NCBI RefSeq assembly: GCF_000185725.2
Contig: NZ_KI391953.1
Span: 1,294,750 to 1,358,749, forward strand
Reading direction: 5' to 3'
Length of the DNA stretch: 64,000 nt
Source of the DNA: Segniliparus rugosus ATCC BAA-974
Lineage (GTDB): Bacteria; Actinomycetota; Actinomycetes; Mycobacteriales; Mycobacteriaceae
The notes below the pieces were generated by a model. The model was not told the origin of the DNA and made no database searches. It was given only the letters and a program-made list of their open reading frames with translations. Position 1 is the first letter of the stretch, and each line of letters opens with the position of its first letter. Positions 1-10,328 of the stretch are shown here, piece after piece. Position numbers and translations under genes: made by a program.

Positions 1-1
1 A

Positions 2-91
2 CCGGCAAGCCCGCAGCGCATTCCATCCGCGCACGAGCTGCGCGAGGTCCTCGCGGACTCGCCGCCGCTTCGGGGGAAGGTGGAGGAGTGA
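2..91 (+). CDS. mtrB: C-terminal end of sensor histidine kinase MtrB (partial)
   Basis: An open frame enters from the left edge and ends at TGA 89-91, overlapping the start of lpqB. Only about 29 residues are visible (…SAHELREVLADSPPLRGKVEE), rich in Pro, Arg and Glu, like the disordered tail of MtrB. The name rests mainly on conserved gene order: in mycobacteria mtrA-mtrB-lpqB form one operon in which LpqB modulates the MtrB kinase. No catalytic part is inside the window, so identity is inferred from context. Confidence 0.55.
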   Translation, partial: PASPQRIPSAHELREVLADSPPLRGKVEE

Positions 92-1893
92 TGCGGAGCC
101 GTTTCTTCTTGTCGCGCGTCGTCCTCGCGCTCCTCTGCGCGGCGCTGGTGGCCTCGTGCGCGACGATTCCGACGGGCAGCCCGCCCCATGCGCTGGGGCC
201 GGTGCAGCGCGCGGCCGGAGCCCAGGACACCATGGCCGTCCCGGAGCCCGCCCCCGGCATGTCGCCAGAGACCTTGATCCGAGACTTCTTGAAAGCCGCC
301 GTCGACCCCGCCGCGCGGCACGGCAAGGCCCGCGAGTTCCTGACCGAGGAAGCCTCTCGGGCCTGGGACGACTCTCCGGGCGGCACAGTCATCGACACCA
401 TCGACGTGCTTCTCCCGGAGGAGCAGAACGAGCATCAGTCGGACCGGATGCGCTTTCAGATCCGCGCCATGGCGGTGGGCCATATCGAGCCGGACGGCGT
501 GGTGGGCCGGGACGACACCGCTGTGGACCGGCAGATCGAAGTGACCAGGGTGCACGGGGAGTGGCGGATCAGCGCGCTCGACAAGGGCGTGCTGGTGGAC
601 GCCAAGCAGTTCCAGTACCGCTACCAGCGCCGCAACCTGTACTTCCTGAACCCGTCGGGAACCCAGCTGGTGCCAGACCCCCGGTGGGTCTCTGGCGACC
701 CGACCTCGCTCGCGGAACAGCTGATCCAGCTCCTCATCAACGGGCCGAGGCCGGTGCTGGCGAGCGCGGTCCGCACGCAGTTCCCCCAGCACGCGGCTTT
801 GCGCTCGGCGATCACGCGGTCGGGCGGACAGCCGGGGAACTCGAACGCGCATGGGCTCAACATCGATCTCAAAGGGCTGGGCGAGCTTGGCCAGAGAGAG
901 AAGCAGCAGCTCGCGGCGCAAGTGATCTGGACGCTGGCCGGGGCGGGCGTCACCGGCCCGTACTCGATCTCCATCGGCGGGATGCCGATTGAGGAGCGGT
1001 TGAGCGCGGGGTGGACGACCAAGGACGTTGAGGGCTGGGATCCGACTTCGGAGGCTTCCGGCAACACGATGTACGCGGTCTACGGGGGCACGTTGGCGCG
1101 GGTCACCGACCGAGGCGTGCAGAAGGTGTCGGGCGCGCTCGGGGTGGTGAACTCGATTCTCGCGGCCGCTGTGAACAGCCAGGAGAGCTACGCCGCCGCA
1201 GCGGTGAAAGGGCCGGACGGCTCGGTCCAGCTGATGGTCGGGCCGCCGGACAAAACCGTGAACCTCGGGGCAACCGCCGAGCGCACCATGACCCGTCCGA
1301 CCTGGACCCCGGACGGGTTGAAAGTGTGGACGGTGCTCGACGGCAGCGACGTGATCTGCGTGAGCGTCGACGCGAACGGCCAGTTGACCCGGTCCGAAGT
1401 GGACATCTCCGAGCTCGGCCGCACGCCGCAGGACGGTCCGATCACCGAGCTGCGGCTATCGCACGACGGGGTCAGAGCCGCGCTGGTGGTGGGCGGCAGG
1501 CTCATCACCATGAACGTCCGGCAGAACGCGAACGGCGGCTACGCCCTGACCGACGCGCAATCGCTGCTCACGTCGAACCCGGAGCATCCGGTGCAGGTGA
1601 CGAGCGTCGACTGGGGCGCGAGCGACGTGCTGTACGTGGCGCAGGCGCTCGCGGGCCCGCCGGGGCTCGAGCCCCCCGTGCTCGAAGTCCCCGTCGGCAG
1701 CCCGTTCTCCACGCCCGTGCCGAGCCGGAACCTCACTCCGCCGATCTCCTCCATCACCGCCTCCGCGACGATGATCTACGTCACCGACTCGAGGGCGGTG
1801 CTGCAGCTGCGCAAGAACGGCGGGCCGGAGGACTTCTGGAAGGAGATCCCGATGCTGCACGGGACGCTTTCGACCATCGTCCTGCCCAAGTAG
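91..1893 (+). CDS. lpqB: Lipoprotein LpqB, modulator of the MtrAB two-component system
   Basis: The protein has about 600 residues. It begins with an Arg-rich signal peptide and a lipobox, VASC, with the acylated Cys at about residue 23, so it is an outer-leaflet membrane lipoprotein. A GerMN domain lies in the first half (about residues 190-310, with EQLIQLLINGPRP). The C-terminal half is a repeat-rich beta-propeller-like LpqB domain. LpqB is known to interact with the MtrB sensor and affect cell-wall processes. GGAGG at 82-86 precedes ATG 91; GTG 88 is the alternative start. Overlap with the mtrB stop implies translational coupling. Confidence 0.92.
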   Translation: MRSRFFLSRVVLALLCAALVASCATIPTGSPPHALGPVQRAAGAQDTMAVPEPAPGMSPETLIRDFLKAAVDPAARHGKAREFLTEEASRAWDDSPGGTVIDTIDVLLPEEQNEHQSDRMRFQIRAMAVGHIEPDGVVGRDDTAVDRQIEVTRVHGEWRISALDKGVLVDAKQFQYRYQRRNLYFLNPSGTQLVPDPRWVSGDPTSLAEQLIQLLINGPRPVLASAVRTQFPQHAALRSAITRSGGQPGNSNAHGLNIDLKGLGELGQREKQQLAAQVIWTLAGAGVTGPYSISIGGMPIEERLSAGWTTKDVEGWDPTSEASGNTMYAVYGGTLARVTDRGVQKVSGALGVVNSILAAAVNSQESYAAAAVKGPDGSVQLMVGPPDKTVNLGATAERTMTRPTWTPDGLKVWTVLDGSDVICVSVDANGQLTRSEVDISELGRTPQDGPITELRLSHDGVRAALVVGGRLITMNVRQNANGGYALTDAQSLLTSNPEHPVQVTSVDWGASDVLYVAQALAGPPGLEPPVLEVPVGSPFSTPVPSRNLTPPISSITASATMIYVTDSRAVLQLRKNGGPEDFWKEIPMLHGTLSTIVLPK

Positions 1894-2086
1894 CGTCTCC
1901 GGGGTCCGCGCGGCGGTCTGCGCATTGCGGCGGCCCTCATGTGTGCCTCCGCTCCCCAACGCGCCGCGGGCTGCCGCGCCTCGCATCTCATCCACACGGG
2001 ATTCCCCGGATACTTCCACGCGGATGCGGTCGGGTTCCTAGGTTTCGAGCCCCGTTCTTGTCGGACTCCGCGCGCACACTGGCGGC

Positions 2087-2824
2087 ATGGATTTCCGGGC
2101 TGGGTTGCGGTGGGCGGGGCGGTCGTTCCTCGATGTGCTCGTGCCGCAGGAGTGCGGCGGTTGCCGGTCGCGGGGCGCGGCGTGGTGCGAGCGCTGCGAG
2201 CGGGAGACCCGGCCGGAGCCTTCTCTGGTGCGCCCGGAGTTCGACCCTGGCGTCCCGGTGTACTCGTGCGGGCGCTACGGCGGACCGCGCCGCTGCGCGG
2301 TGCTCGCGGCGAAGGCGCACGGCCGTCGGGACATGGCGATCCCGCTCGGGGAGCAGCTCGCCCGCGCGCTCGTCGAATTGCGCCGGAGGGGCGTGCTCCC
2401 GCCGGACCGGGGCCTGCGGCTGGTCCCCGCGCCATCGCGCTCCCGCTCGTCGCGGACGCGCGGCGGCGATCCGGTGCTCCGCATCGCCTCGGCTGCTTCG
2501 GCGAGCGTGCCGGGGGCCGACGTGGAGGACTTGCTCCGCTATCGGATCGGCGTGCGCGATTCCGTCGGGCTCGGGGCCGCAGAGCGGTTCGCGAACGTGC
2601 GGGGCAACGCGCGGCTGCGAACGCGCCCGCAGCCCGCCTCCGGGAGGCTGACAGTCCTTGTGGACGATGTGCTCACCTCCGGCTCCACGGCGTGCGAGGC
2701 AGTTCGGGCGCTGGCCCTCGCGCACGTCGAGGTGGCGGCGGTGGTCGTGCTCGCCAGCTCGTCGCCGGTCGCGCGGGCCGGGCCGCCTCGCTCTGGTGGA
2801 ACGCGCTGCCGAGGGGTACTGTGA
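2087..2824 (+). CDS. ComF family phosphoribosyltransferase-like protein
   Basis: The 245-residue protein starts with a zinc-ribbon-like pair of CxxC motifs (about residues 23-37, CGGC and CERC). It ends with a type I phosphoribosyltransferase PRPP loop, VDDVLTSGST, at about residues 190-199. This is the ComF/GntX layout and corresponds in position to M. tuberculosis Rv3242c. In naturally competent bacteria ComF helps single-stranded DNA uptake; the role in mycobacterial relatives is unknown. No good Shine-Dalgarno precedes ATG 2087. It lies 193 nt after lpqB, and the next gene starts 4 nt after its stop. Confidence 0.85.
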   Translation: MDFRAGLRWAGRSFLDVLVPQECGGCRSRGAAWCERCERETRPEPSLVRPEFDPGVPVYSCGRYGGPRRCAVLAAKAHGRRDMAIPLGEQLARALVELRRRGVLPPDRGLRLVPAPSRSRSSRTRGGDPVLRIASAASASVPGADVEDLLRYRIGVRDSVGLGAAERFANVRGNARLRTRPQPASGRLTVLVDDVLTSGSTACEAVRALALAHVEVAAVVVLASSSPVARAGPPRSGGTRCRGVL

Positions 2825-2828
2825 GGCG

Positions 2829-3536
2829 ATGGCGAACGCGCAACCCGAGCGGCCCGGCAACGGGCAGCAAGGCTCTGAGCTGCAGCGGCGGCCGAACGCC
2901 GCCGATCTTTTCGCGCCGTTCCGGCCCGATCCGCCCGCGTACCGTGCTTCTGACGCGGACCGGGACCAGGTCGTCCGACTGTTGAGCCAGGCTTTGAGCG
3001 AGGGACAGCTCGACGTGCACGAGTTCGACCAGCGGACGAAAGCCGTGTACGCGGCGAAGACCCACGCCGAGCTCGAAACGGTGACCTGCGACCTCGACGT
3101 CCAGGCGGGTGTCCGCCGCTCGGGGGCGATCGTCGGCCCGAGCGGGCGCGCGCGCACTTTTCTCGGCGTCATGGGCGGCTTCCGGCGCAAGGGCGAGTGG
3201 ATCGTGCCGCGCAGGGTCAATGTCTTCGTGTTTTGGGGCGGCGGCGTGCTGGATCTGCGCGATGCGGTCTTCGCCGAGCCGGAGGCGGTCATCAACATCA
3301 AGGCGCTGATGGGCGGCGCGACAGTCATCGTTCCGCCCGAACTCAGCGTCCAGGTTGTGGGAACCGGCTTGATGGGCAGTTTCGCCGACCGGGCGAGCGG
3401 CGCTGGAGATGCGGGGCAGCCGCATGTCGTGATCGGAGGTTTCGCCTTTTGGGGCGGGGTCAACGTGGTGCGCTCGTCCGGACGGAACAGGGCGCTGCGC
3501 GCGAAACTGCGGCGCAAGAATTCCCGAGGCGTCTAG
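2829..3536 (+). CDS. DUF1707 domain protein with LiaF-like C-terminal domain
   Basis: The 235-residue protein has a Pro/Gln-rich N-terminus, then a DUF1707 (SHOCT-like) domain at about residues 35-90. A hydrophobic, beta-rich C-terminal region resembles the cell-wall-active-antibiotic-response (LiaF) domain and includes GGGVLDLRDAVF and a second similar turn, FWGGVNVV. Members of this family are predicted envelope-stress proteins, but the exact function is unknown. ATG 2829 is chosen because the DUF1707 domain follows and the upstream frame overlaps comF in a composition unlike protein. TACTGT at 2817-2822, 6 nt before the ATG, could act as a -10 element. Confidence 0.75.
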   Translation: MANAQPERPGNGQQGSELQRRPNAADLFAPFRPDPPAYRASDADRDQVVRLLSQALSEGQLDVHEFDQRTKAVYAAKTHAELETVTCDLDVQAGVRRSGAIVGPSGRARTFLGVMGGFRRKGEWIVPRRVNVFVFWGGGVLDLRDAVFAEPEAVINIKALMGGATVIVPPELSVQVVGTGLMGSFADRASGAGDAGQPHVVIGGFAFWGGVNVVRSSGRNRALRAKLRRKNSRGV

Positions 3537-3762
3537 CGCGACCCCCTGCCGCCGCCGAACACGGCGGGGGAACCGCGAGTTGAACAGGATATGACGTCGA
3601 GTTGATCACCGGCCGACGGCCTGGGTGGCAAGATCGCGAAAATGCGACTAACGTCACAGGTAGCGGACTGGCGACACGTCCGGGCTCGGACCGCCAGTTC
3701 GTTGCCCGGAGGCTGCCTCAAGGTTGCGGCAGCCGGGGCCTGAGAACTAAGGAGGTTCGAGA

Positions 3763-4479
3763 ATGACCCAGCAGTTGGCAGTCAGGCAGGACGCGGCGGA
3801 GTTCGCGGAGGAGTCCGAATCCCATCCAAACATCGTGGTGACCGGTCGTCGCGTTGTCGTTCCGGAGCATTTTCGGGAGCACGTCGCCGAAAAGCTGTTA
3901 CGTCTGGAGAAATTCGACCCGCGCTGCCACAGGATTGAAGTGGAGCTCGCCCACGAGGCGAATCCCAGGCAGTCCAAGCATTGCCAACGAGTCCAAGTGA
4001 CCGTGCTGGGCAAAGGCCCGGTCGTCCGCGCAGAAGCTCGGGCGGAAAACTTCTACGCCGCTTTGGAGCTCGCCGGAGACAAACTCATGGAGCGGCTGCG
4101 GCGGAGCAAGGACCGCCGTCAAGTGCACCAAGGCTTGCACCGCCCGACTTCGGTCGCCGAGGCCACGGCGAACGGGTACGCCGGGTTCGTCCCAGGCCGA
4201 GACGCGATCGCGCGCGACAGGGCCGATGGCGCGTCCGCAGAGGGCCGCGTCCAGTCCGGGCAGTGGGACGTCGAGCTGGACAAGGAGCCCTCGGGGCCGG
4301 GCCAGATCGTCCGAGTCAAGTCGCACCCCGCCGCGCCGATGAGCGTGGACGAGGCGCTGTCGCACATGGAGCTGGTCGGCCACGACTTCTACCTGTTCCA
4401 CGACGAGGCGACGGGACTGCCCTCGGTCGTGTACCGCAGGCACGCCTTCGACTATGGGCTGATCAGATTGGAGCAGTAG
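3763..4479 (+). CDS. hpf: Long-form ribosome hibernation promoting factor
   Basis: The 238-residue protein has the two-domain long HPF layout. An N-terminal S30AE/YfiA domain (about residues 20-120) binds the 30S decoding region. A C-terminal dimerisation domain (about 180-236, with SHPAAPMSVDEALSHMEL and the FLFHDEATG-type motif) joins two ribosomes into 100S dimers or stabilises idle ones in mycobacteria. A linker of about 60 residues separates them. A strong Shine-Dalgarno, AAGGAGG at 3749-3755, fixes ATG 3763. The 226-nt region before it is the largest gap nearby and probably holds its promoter. It sits just before secA, as in mycobacteria. Confidence 0.93.
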   Translation: MTQQLAVRQDAAEFAEESESHPNIVVTGRRVVVPEHFREHVAEKLLRLEKFDPRCHRIEVELAHEANPRQSKHCQRVQVTVLGKGPVVRAEARAENFYAALELAGDKLMERLRRSKDRRQVHQGLHRPTSVAEATANGYAGFVPGRDAIARDRADGASAEGRVQSGQWDVELDKEPSGPGQIVRVKSHPAAPMSVDEALSHMELVGHDFYLFHDEATGLPSVVYRRHAFDYGLIRLEQ

Positions 4480-4509
4480 CCGCGAGCGCCGCGCTGGCGC
4501 GACGCGCTC

Positions 4510-5328
4510 CTACGAGTTCGCGTCGCGCCAGCGGATGGCCTCCCGCAGTGTGGCGAAGTCGTAGTCGGGTCCACTGGCCCCGACGGTGAAGAGCGTGACC
4601 CCGGCCTTGAGGAAATCGTCGGCGACGCCGGGCGCTTCGGAGGGGGCGACCGCCTCGATGACCGTGCTGCCCGACCCCGGCCAGTTCATCGAGCGCTCGA
4701 TCTGCGCGGTGTCGCGACCGACGGCGGCTCCGTGCTCTTCGAGCAGTGCGTTCTTGCGGAGGAATTCGGGCAGGGGGAGAAAGCTGTGCCAGATGTCGGC
4801 GTGCTTGGCCACTTCGCGCAGCGTCTTGCGCTCGCCGCTGCCGCCGATCAGAATCGGCATGTCGTGGCGGGGCGGAGGGTTGAGTCTGGCCAGGCGGGCT
4901 TTGACCCGTTCGAGGTTTTCGGAGAAGAGGCCGAGCCGGGAGCCGGGGGCGCCGAACTCGTAGCCGTACTCGTCGTAGTCCTTCTGGAACCAGCCCGCGC
5001 CGACGCCGAGGGTGACCCTGCCGCCGCTGATGTGGTCGACGGTGCGGGCGATATCGGCGAGCAGGTCCGGATTCCGGTAGCCGAGGCAGGTGACCAGCAC
5101 GCCGAGCTCGACGTGAGAGGTCTGCTCCGCCCACGCGGCCAGGAGGGTCCAGCCGTCGCCGAAGTGCGTTCCGTCGGGGTCGCCGTGCAGCGGGTAGAAG
5201 TGGTCCCAGTTGAAGATGATGTCCACGCCCGTGTCTTCGGCTCGGGACACGGCTTCGCGGATCGCTCGGTAATCGTGGGCGTGCTGCTGCTGGAGCTGCA
5301 CGCCGACACGGATTTTGCGGGTGGTCAT
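4510..5328 (-). CDS. LLM-class F420-dependent oxidoreductase
   Basis: The 272-residue luciferase-like monooxygenase fold has the DHFYPL-type N-terminal motif (NWDHFYPLHGD) and the LGVLVTCLGYRNPDLLA strand-helix. It also has the family signature GRVTLGVGAGWFQKDYDEYG and the later PILIGGSGERKTLR motif. Family members use coenzyme F420 to reduce or oxidise unknown small molecules. It is an insertion, on the opposite strand, between hpf and secA. ATG 5328 is chosen because it is preceded by GGAAAGG and is followed directly by the conserved first strand. Two longer paralogues lie at 43622 and 58529. Confidence 0.85.
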   Translation of the reverse strand: MTTRKIRVGVQLQQQHAHDYRAIREAVSRAEDTGVDIIFNWDHFYPLHGDPDGTHFGDGWTLLAAWAEQTSHVELGVLVTCLGYRNPDLLADIARTVDHISGGRVTLGVGAGWFQKDYDEYGYEFGAPGSRLGLFSENLERVKARLARLNPPPRHDMPILIGGSGERKTLREVAKHADIWHSFLPLPEFLRKNALLEEHGAAVGRDTAQIERSMNWPGSGSTVIEAVAPSEAPGVADDFLKAGVTLFTVGASGPDYDFATLREAIRWRDANS

Positions 5329-5504
5329 GGCAACGCCTTTCCACGCCGTCCTTCGGGGCGGTCCAATGCCGTCAAAGGGGCGTGCCCCGAGCATAACGCG
5401 CCCGATCAGCTCCGTCCCCTAGTATAGATGCGTTCGCCGGATGAAGGTCCGGCTTCGAGAAGAACGTTGGGCAGGGGATGCGAACTTGCCTGGCGACGAG
5501 AGAA

Positions 5505-8297
5505 ATGGGTGCTTCAGTGTCGTTGCTCGACAGGCTGCTGCGAATCGGAGAAGGCCGGGCGATCAAACGCCTCGGCGACGTCGTGAGCCGGGTCAATTCG
5601 CTCTCCGACGAGTACGAGAAGCTGACCGACGCCGAGCTTCGGGCGAAGACGGACGAGTTCAAGAAGCGGCACGAGGACGGCGAAAGCCTCGACGACCTGC
5701 TGACCGACGCGTTCGCCACGGCGCGGGAGGCGTCGCGCCGCGTGCTGTCGCAGCGCCACTTCGACGTGCAGGTCATGGGCGGGGCGGCGCTGCACTACGG
5801 GAACATCGCCGAGATGAAGACGGGCGAGGGCAAGACCCTCACCTGTGTGCTGCCCGCATACCTCAACGCGTTGACGGGCGAGGGCGTGCACGTCGTGACG
5901 ACCAACGACTACCTGGCCAAGCGCGACTCCGAGTGGATGGGCCGCGTGCACCGCTTCCTCGGCCTGAGCGTCGGGGCCATCCTTGCCGGGGGCGGCTCCG
6001 CCCGCCGAAGGGAGGCGTACCACGCCGACATCACGTACGGGACGAACAACGAGTTCGGCTTCGACTATCTGCGCGACAATATGGCGCACAACGTGAACGA
6101 CCTGGTGCAGCGCGGCCATTCGTTCGCCATCGTGGACGAGGTCGACTCCATCCTCATCGACGAGGCGCGCACCCCGCTCATCATTTCCGGCCCCGCCGAT
6201 TCCTCCTCGAAGTGGTACGTGGAGTTCGCGCGGATCGCCGAGCGGATGCAGAAAGACGTGCACTACGAGGTGGACCTGCGCAAGCGCACCATCGGCGTGA
6301 GCGAAGCCGGGGTGGGCTTCGTGGAGGACCAGCTCGGCATCGGCAACCTTTACGAGGCCGCGAACTCCGCGCTGGTGAGCTACCTCAACAACGCGGTCAA
6401 GGCGAAAGAGCTCTTCACGAGGGACAAGGACTACTTGGTCCAGAACGGGGAAGTGCTCATCGTCGACGAGCACACAGGCCGGCTCCTGGTGGGCAGAAGA
6501 TACAACGAGGGCCTGCACCAGGCCATCGAGGCCAAGGAGAACGTCGAGGTCAAGGCCGAGAACCAGACCTTCGCGACGATCACTTTGCAGAACTACTTCC
6601 GCCTCTACGACAAGCTCGCGGGCATGACCGGCACGGCTCGGACCGAGGCGAGCGAGTTCCAGCAGATCTACAAGCTCGGCGTGGTCTCCATCCCCACGAA
6701 CCGGAGCATGATCCGCACCGACCAGGCCGACCTGATCTACCGAACGCAGGAGGCGAAGTTCGACGCGGTGGTCAAGGACGTCGCAGAGCGGCATGAGAAG
6801 GGACAGCCGGTGCTCATCGGCACCACCAGCGTGGAGCGCTCGGAGACCCTTTCCCGGCTCTTGAAGAAGAGCAAGGTGCCGCACACCGTGCTCAACGCGA
6901 AGTACCACGAGCAGGAGGCGGCCATCATCGCGCGCGCGGGCCAGCTCGGCGCGGTCACGGTGGCGACGAACATGGCGGGCCGAGGCACGGACATTGTGCT
7001 CGGCGGCAACGTCGATGTCATCGCCGACCAGCGTCTGCGCGAGCAGGGCCTGGACCCCGTGAACACGCCGGAGGAGTACGAGGCCCAGTGGGAGTCGACC
7101 CTCACCGAGGTGAAGGAGGAGGCCGAGAAGCAGGCGGAGAAGGTTCGTGAGGCGGGCGGGCTCTACGTCCTCGGCACCGAGCGGCACGAATCCCGGCGGA
7201 TCGACAACCAGCTCCGAGGCCGGGCGGGCCGCCAGGGCGACCCTGGGGAGTCGCGGTTCTACCTCTCCCTCGGCGACGAGCTGATGCGCCGGTTCAACCA
7301 GGGCATCTTGGAATTCGCGCTGCGCTCGGGCGGGCAGCCCGACGACGTCCCGCTTGAGCACAAGCTCGTGACCAGGGCGATCAAGACCGCGCAGACCGAC
7401 ATCGAGCAGATGAACTTCGAGAGCCGCAAGAACGTCCTGAAATACGACGACGTGATGAACGAGCAGCGCAAGGTCATCTACGCCGAGCGTCGGCGGATCC
7501 TGGAAGGCGAAGACCTCGGCGACCAGGTCCAGCACATGATCACCGACACCATCACCGCGTATGTGAACGGCGCGACGGCGGAAGGGTACGCGGAGGACTG
7601 GGACCTCGGCGCGCTGTGGGCGGCGCTGCGCACGCTCTACCCGGTCGGGATCACCCAAGAGCAAGCGGTGCCGACCGACAAGCGGGGCCAGCGGAAAGAC
7701 GTGAGCGCCGAGGAACTGCTCGAATTGCTCCTCGAGGACGCCCGCGCGCATTACAAGAAGCGCACGGAGGAGATCAATTCCGTCGTCGGCGAAGACGGGA
7801 TGGCCCAGCTGGAGCGCATGATCATGCTGCAAGTGCTGGACCGCAAATGGCGTGAGCACCTCTACGAGATGGACTATCTCAAGGAGGGCATCGGCCTGCG
7901 CGCGATGGCGCAGCGCGACCCCTTGGTCGAGTACCAGCGCGAAGGCTTCGACATGTTCACCGGCATGCTCGACGGCTTGAAGGAAGAGGTCGTCGGTTTC
8001 CTCTTCAACGTGAGCGTCACCGTCGAGGCACCTCCTTCTGGCCCGGCGCAGCCAGCGCAAGCCGAGCAGGAGCCGTCATCCGGGGAGGAGCAGCCCCAAC
8101 TGCAGGTCGCGCGCGCGCTCGAGGCTCCGTCGGAACCGGAAGAGCCGCTCACGTACACCGCGCCGGGCGAGGACGGCTCCGCTGTGGTGAGCCGCAGCCC
8201 CGCGCCGGGCGAGCTGGGGCCGGGCACGCGCCGGGAGCGCCGCGCCGCCGCCCGTGATCAGACGAAGGGCGGCAGAGGCTTGAGGCGGGGACGTTGA
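5505..8297 (+). CDS. secA: Preprotein translocase ATPase SecA (SecA1 type)
   Basis: This is the motor ATPase of the general secretion pathway, about 930 residues. It shows the Walker [11 protein letters not shown] (about residues 103-112), the DEAD-type motif [13 protein letters not shown] (about 209), the preprotein cross-linking domain and the second helicase half with [21 protein letters not shown]. The C-terminus is Lys/Arg rich and lacks the CxCx8CH zinc/SecB-binding motif, as usual in actinobacterial SecA1. ATG 5505 is taken as start; GTG 5517 would give an N-terminus ([12 protein letters not shown]) closer to mycobacterial SecA1, and ATG 5478 is too far upstream. A TATAGAT at about 5423 may be its -10. 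Confidence 0.97.
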   Translation: MGASVSLLDRLLRIGEGRAIKRLGDVVSRVNSLSDEYEKLTDAELRAKTDEFKKRHEDGESLDDLLTDAFATAREASRRVLSQRHFDVQVMGGAALHYGNIAEMKTGEGKTLTCVLPAYLNALTGEGVHVVTTNDYLAKRDSEWMGRVHRFLGLSVGAILAGGGSARRREAYHADITYGTNNEFGFDYLRDNMAHNVNDLVQRGHSFAIVDEVDSILIDEARTPLIISGPADSSSKWYVEFARIAERMQKDVHYEVDLRKRTIGVSEAGVGFVEDQLGIGNLYEAANSALVSYLNNAVKAKELFTRDKDYLVQNGEVLIVDEHTGRLLVGRRYNEGLHQAIEAKENVEVKAENQTFATITLQNYFRLYDKLAGMTGTARTEASEFQQIYKLGVVSIPTNRSMIRTDQADLIYRTQEAKFDAVVKDVAERHEKGQPVLIGTTSVERSETLSRLLKKSKVPHTVLNAKYHEQEAAIIARAGQLGAVTVATNMAGRGTDIVLGGNVDVIADQRLREQGLDPVNTPEEYEAQWESTLTEVKEEAEKQAEKVREAGGLYVLGTERHESRRIDNQLRGRAGRQGDPGESRFYLSLGDELMRRFNQGILEFALRSGGQPDDVPLEHKLVTRAIKTAQTDIEQMNFESRKNVLKYDDVMNEQRKVIYAERRRILEGEDLGDQVQHMITDTITAYVNGATAEGYAEDWDLGALWAALRTLYPVGITQEQAVPTDKRGQRKDVSAEELLELLLEDARAHYKKRTEEINSVVGEDGMAQLERMIMLQVLDRKWREHLYEMDYLKEGIGLRAMAQRDPLVEYQREGFDMFTGMLDGLKEEVVGFLFNVSVTVEAPPSGPAQPAQAEQEPSSGEEQPQLQVARALEAPSEPEEPLTYTAPGEDGSAVVSRSPAPGELGPGTRRERRAAARDQTKGGRGLRRGR

Positions 8298-8827
8298 CCG
8301 AGCCGGAGGGGCACGTCCCGTCGGATCAGACATGGCGGGTGTTCGTGCCCGCGACCTTGCCGCTCTTGGCCGAATGGCTGGAGGCCGGGGAGATCCGTCC
8401 CCGCTCGGGCACGGCGTTCGCGGTGACGCCCGCATTGCGCGAGGCGTACGCCAGCGGCGACGAGGAAGAGCTCGCCGAAGTGGCGCTCGACGAGGCCGCG
8501 TTGGCCGCGCTGCGGCTGCTGTCCGGAGAGCCTGGGGCTCCTCCGCTGCGGGTCGTGCTCGTCCTGGAGGTGCCGTCGGCTCAGCCGCGCCCCGACCTCG
8601 ACGACGCGGTGGTCCGGATCCAGGGCCCAGTCGGGCTCGATGCGGTCGACTGCCTGTACGTCGATCTGCTTTCGGCGAAAGAAGCCGTGGCGAAGGCTTC
8701 GGCGGTGGTGGACGCGGCAGACCTCGGCGACCCGGACGCGGAGCATGTCGTGGCCGACGCGCAAGACGAGCCTTTGGCGTGGTACGCCTCCACGGAGCTG
8801 TCCTTAGTCCTGCATTTGGCCGACTAG
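8294..8827 (+). CDS. Conserved hypothetical protein (DUF6912-like, downstream of secA)
   Basis: The 177-residue acidic protein has no signal peptide or membrane segment. It starts with TTG 8294, overlapping the secA stop, so it is translationally coupled to secA. The N-terminal [16 protein letters not shown] motif and the C-terminal [17 protein letters not shown] end match the actinobacterial family of Rv3231c, whose function is unknown. Its tight link to secA suggests expression with the secretion ATPase, but nothing in the sequence shows a direct role in export. Confidence 0.7.
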   Translation: MTEPEGHVPSDQTWRVFVPATLPLLAEWLEAGEIRPRSGTAFAVTPALREAYASGDEEELAEVALDEAALAALRLLSGEPGAPPLRVVLVLEVPSAQPRPDLDDAVVRIQGPVGLDAVDCLYVDLLSAKEAVAKASAVVDAADLGDPDAEHVVADAQDEPLAWYASTELSLVLHLAD

Positions 8828-9051
8828 CCCTGGCCCGGCTGGCGATCTGCGGCGTTCCCCGATTCGCAGAGCTTGTGGGGGAAGCCCGCATCGCGTGCCC
8901 GCCAGTTCCTCTCGGTCCGCGCGTCGCGGCCCGGCGCGTCTCGCAGCCCATCCCGCTGGGCGGTCCGGCGACTGGCTTCCCTGTCCAGCAGTCAGGGGAG
9001 CTGCCGCGTATTGCGTAATAGCGCATCGGCGCTGGCCGTTAGACTCGCGAT

Positions 9052-10200
9052 ATGGGTATACGCACCTGGTTGGAGAAGCCCGCGCAGCACGTTCCGACGC
9101 GGAATTGGGGTGTGAACATGGTCAGGGGGGCGGTGGCCCGGTTGTCGCATCCGCTGTTGCCGGACGACTACGCGCAGCTGTTCAACCCGCTGTGGTCGGC
9201 CCGCGAGCTGCGCGGCCAGATCATCGAGGTGCGTCCGGAGACCGCGGACTCGACCACGCTGGTGATCCGTCCGGGCTGGGGGTTCGACCCGAGATTCGCG
9301 CCCGGACAGTACGTCGGGGTCGGCGTCCGGATCGACGGCAGGTGGGTGTGGCGCTCGTATTCGTTGACGAGCGTCCCGGCGTATTCCATCCGGGGCAGGG
9401 CGCTGCACGAGCCGCTCTCGGTGACTGTGCGCGCGGTGCCTGCGGGCAGGCTCTCCACGCACTTGACTTCGGGAGTGCGTCCGGGGACGGTGGTGCGCTT
9501 GCAAGCCCCCTCGGGAGACTTCCGCCTGCCCGATCCGCTGCCTGGGAAGATCCTCTTCCTCTCGGCGGGCAGCGGGATCACGCCGGTGATGTCGATGCTG
9601 CGTTCCCTCGCAAGGCAGGACATGCCGGTCGACGTCGCCCACGTGCACTCCGAGCGGACCGAGCAATCGGTCATCTTCGGCGGCGAGCTGCGCGAGTTCG
9701 ACCGGAATTTCGCCAACCTCGCTTTCCACCTCCAGCTCACCGGCGCGCAGGGCCGCCTCGACGAGCGTCGCCTTGCCGAGTTCGTCCCGGACTGGCGAGA
9801 GCGGCAGACGTGGGCGTGCGGTCCTCCGGAGCTGCTGGAGTCGCTCGCGTCGTGGTGGTCGGCGGCGGGAGTCCCCGAGCGGCTGAAGACGGAGCAGTTC
9901 TCGTTGCGCCGCAAAGGCTCGCCGGAGGGATCGGGCTCGGGAGCGCTCGGCGGCACGATCCGTTTCGAGCGGTCCAAGAAAGAGGTGACGGCGGACGGGG
10001 CGACGACCATCCTCGAAGCGGGCGAGGCGGCGGGCCTGGTGCTGCCTTTCGGCTGCCGGATGGGCATTTGCCATACCTGCACCGCCCAGCTCTCCGCAGG
10101 TGTCGCATGTGATCTGCGCAACGGCAATTTGCATGAAGAGGGCGAGCGCATACAAACTTGTTGCACCGCTGCTGTCGGAAACTGCATTATCGACTTATAG
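9052..10200 (+). CDS. Ferredoxin-reductase electron donor for the adjacent desaturase (Rv3230c-like)
   Basis: The 382-residue flavoprotein has an FAD-binding barrel (RSYSLTS at about residue 101), an NAD(P)H-binding domain (GSGITPVMSMLRSL at about 173) and a C-terminal plant-type 2Fe-2S domain. In the latter, GCRMGICHTC supplies three ligands and a later Cys near residue 374 the fourth. The order FNR then 2Fe-2S matches M. tuberculosis Rv3230c, which delivers electrons to DesA3 for stearoyl-CoA desaturation. The desaturase follows 128 nt downstream. There is no Shine-Dalgarno; TAGACT at 9040-9045 lies 6 nt before ATG 9052, which suggests a leaderless mRNA. Confidence 0.9.
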   Translation: MGIRTWLEKPAQHVPTRNWGVNMVRGAVARLSHPLLPDDYAQLFNPLWSARELRGQIIEVRPETADSTTLVIRPGWGFDPRFAPGQYVGVGVRIDGRWVWRSYSLTSVPAYSIRGRALHEPLSVTVRAVPAGRLSTHLTSGVRPGTVVRLQAPSGDFRLPDPLPGKILFLSAGSGITPVMSMLRSLARQDMPVDVAHVHSERTEQSVIFGGELREFDRNFANLAFHLQLTGAQGRLDERRLAEFVPDWRERQTWACGPPELLESLASWWSAAGVPERLKTEQFSLRRKGSPEGSGSGALGGTIRFERSKKEVTADGATTILEAGEAAGLVLPFGCRMGICHTCTAQLSAGVACDLRNGNLHEEGERIQTCCTAAVGNCIIDL

Positions 10201-10328
10201 TGGTCAGTGGGAGCCGTCACACTCTGTGGCGGTTGGCCACGGAAGGCCATAGAAGACATGGCCTCGTCCGGGTTTGAGCGCGTGATCGACGGTGATCGCG
10301 AGCCATGAAGCAGACTGCGGAGGTCGAT

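Noticed and set aside
1894-2086. Possible small gene between lpqB and comF
   Set aside because: Open frames here run into comF in the wrong frame, with no ribosome site or family likeness.
5514-8060. 848-codon open frame antisense to secA
   Set aside because: It is the His/Leu/Val-rich mirror of secA codons, without start signals or motifs.
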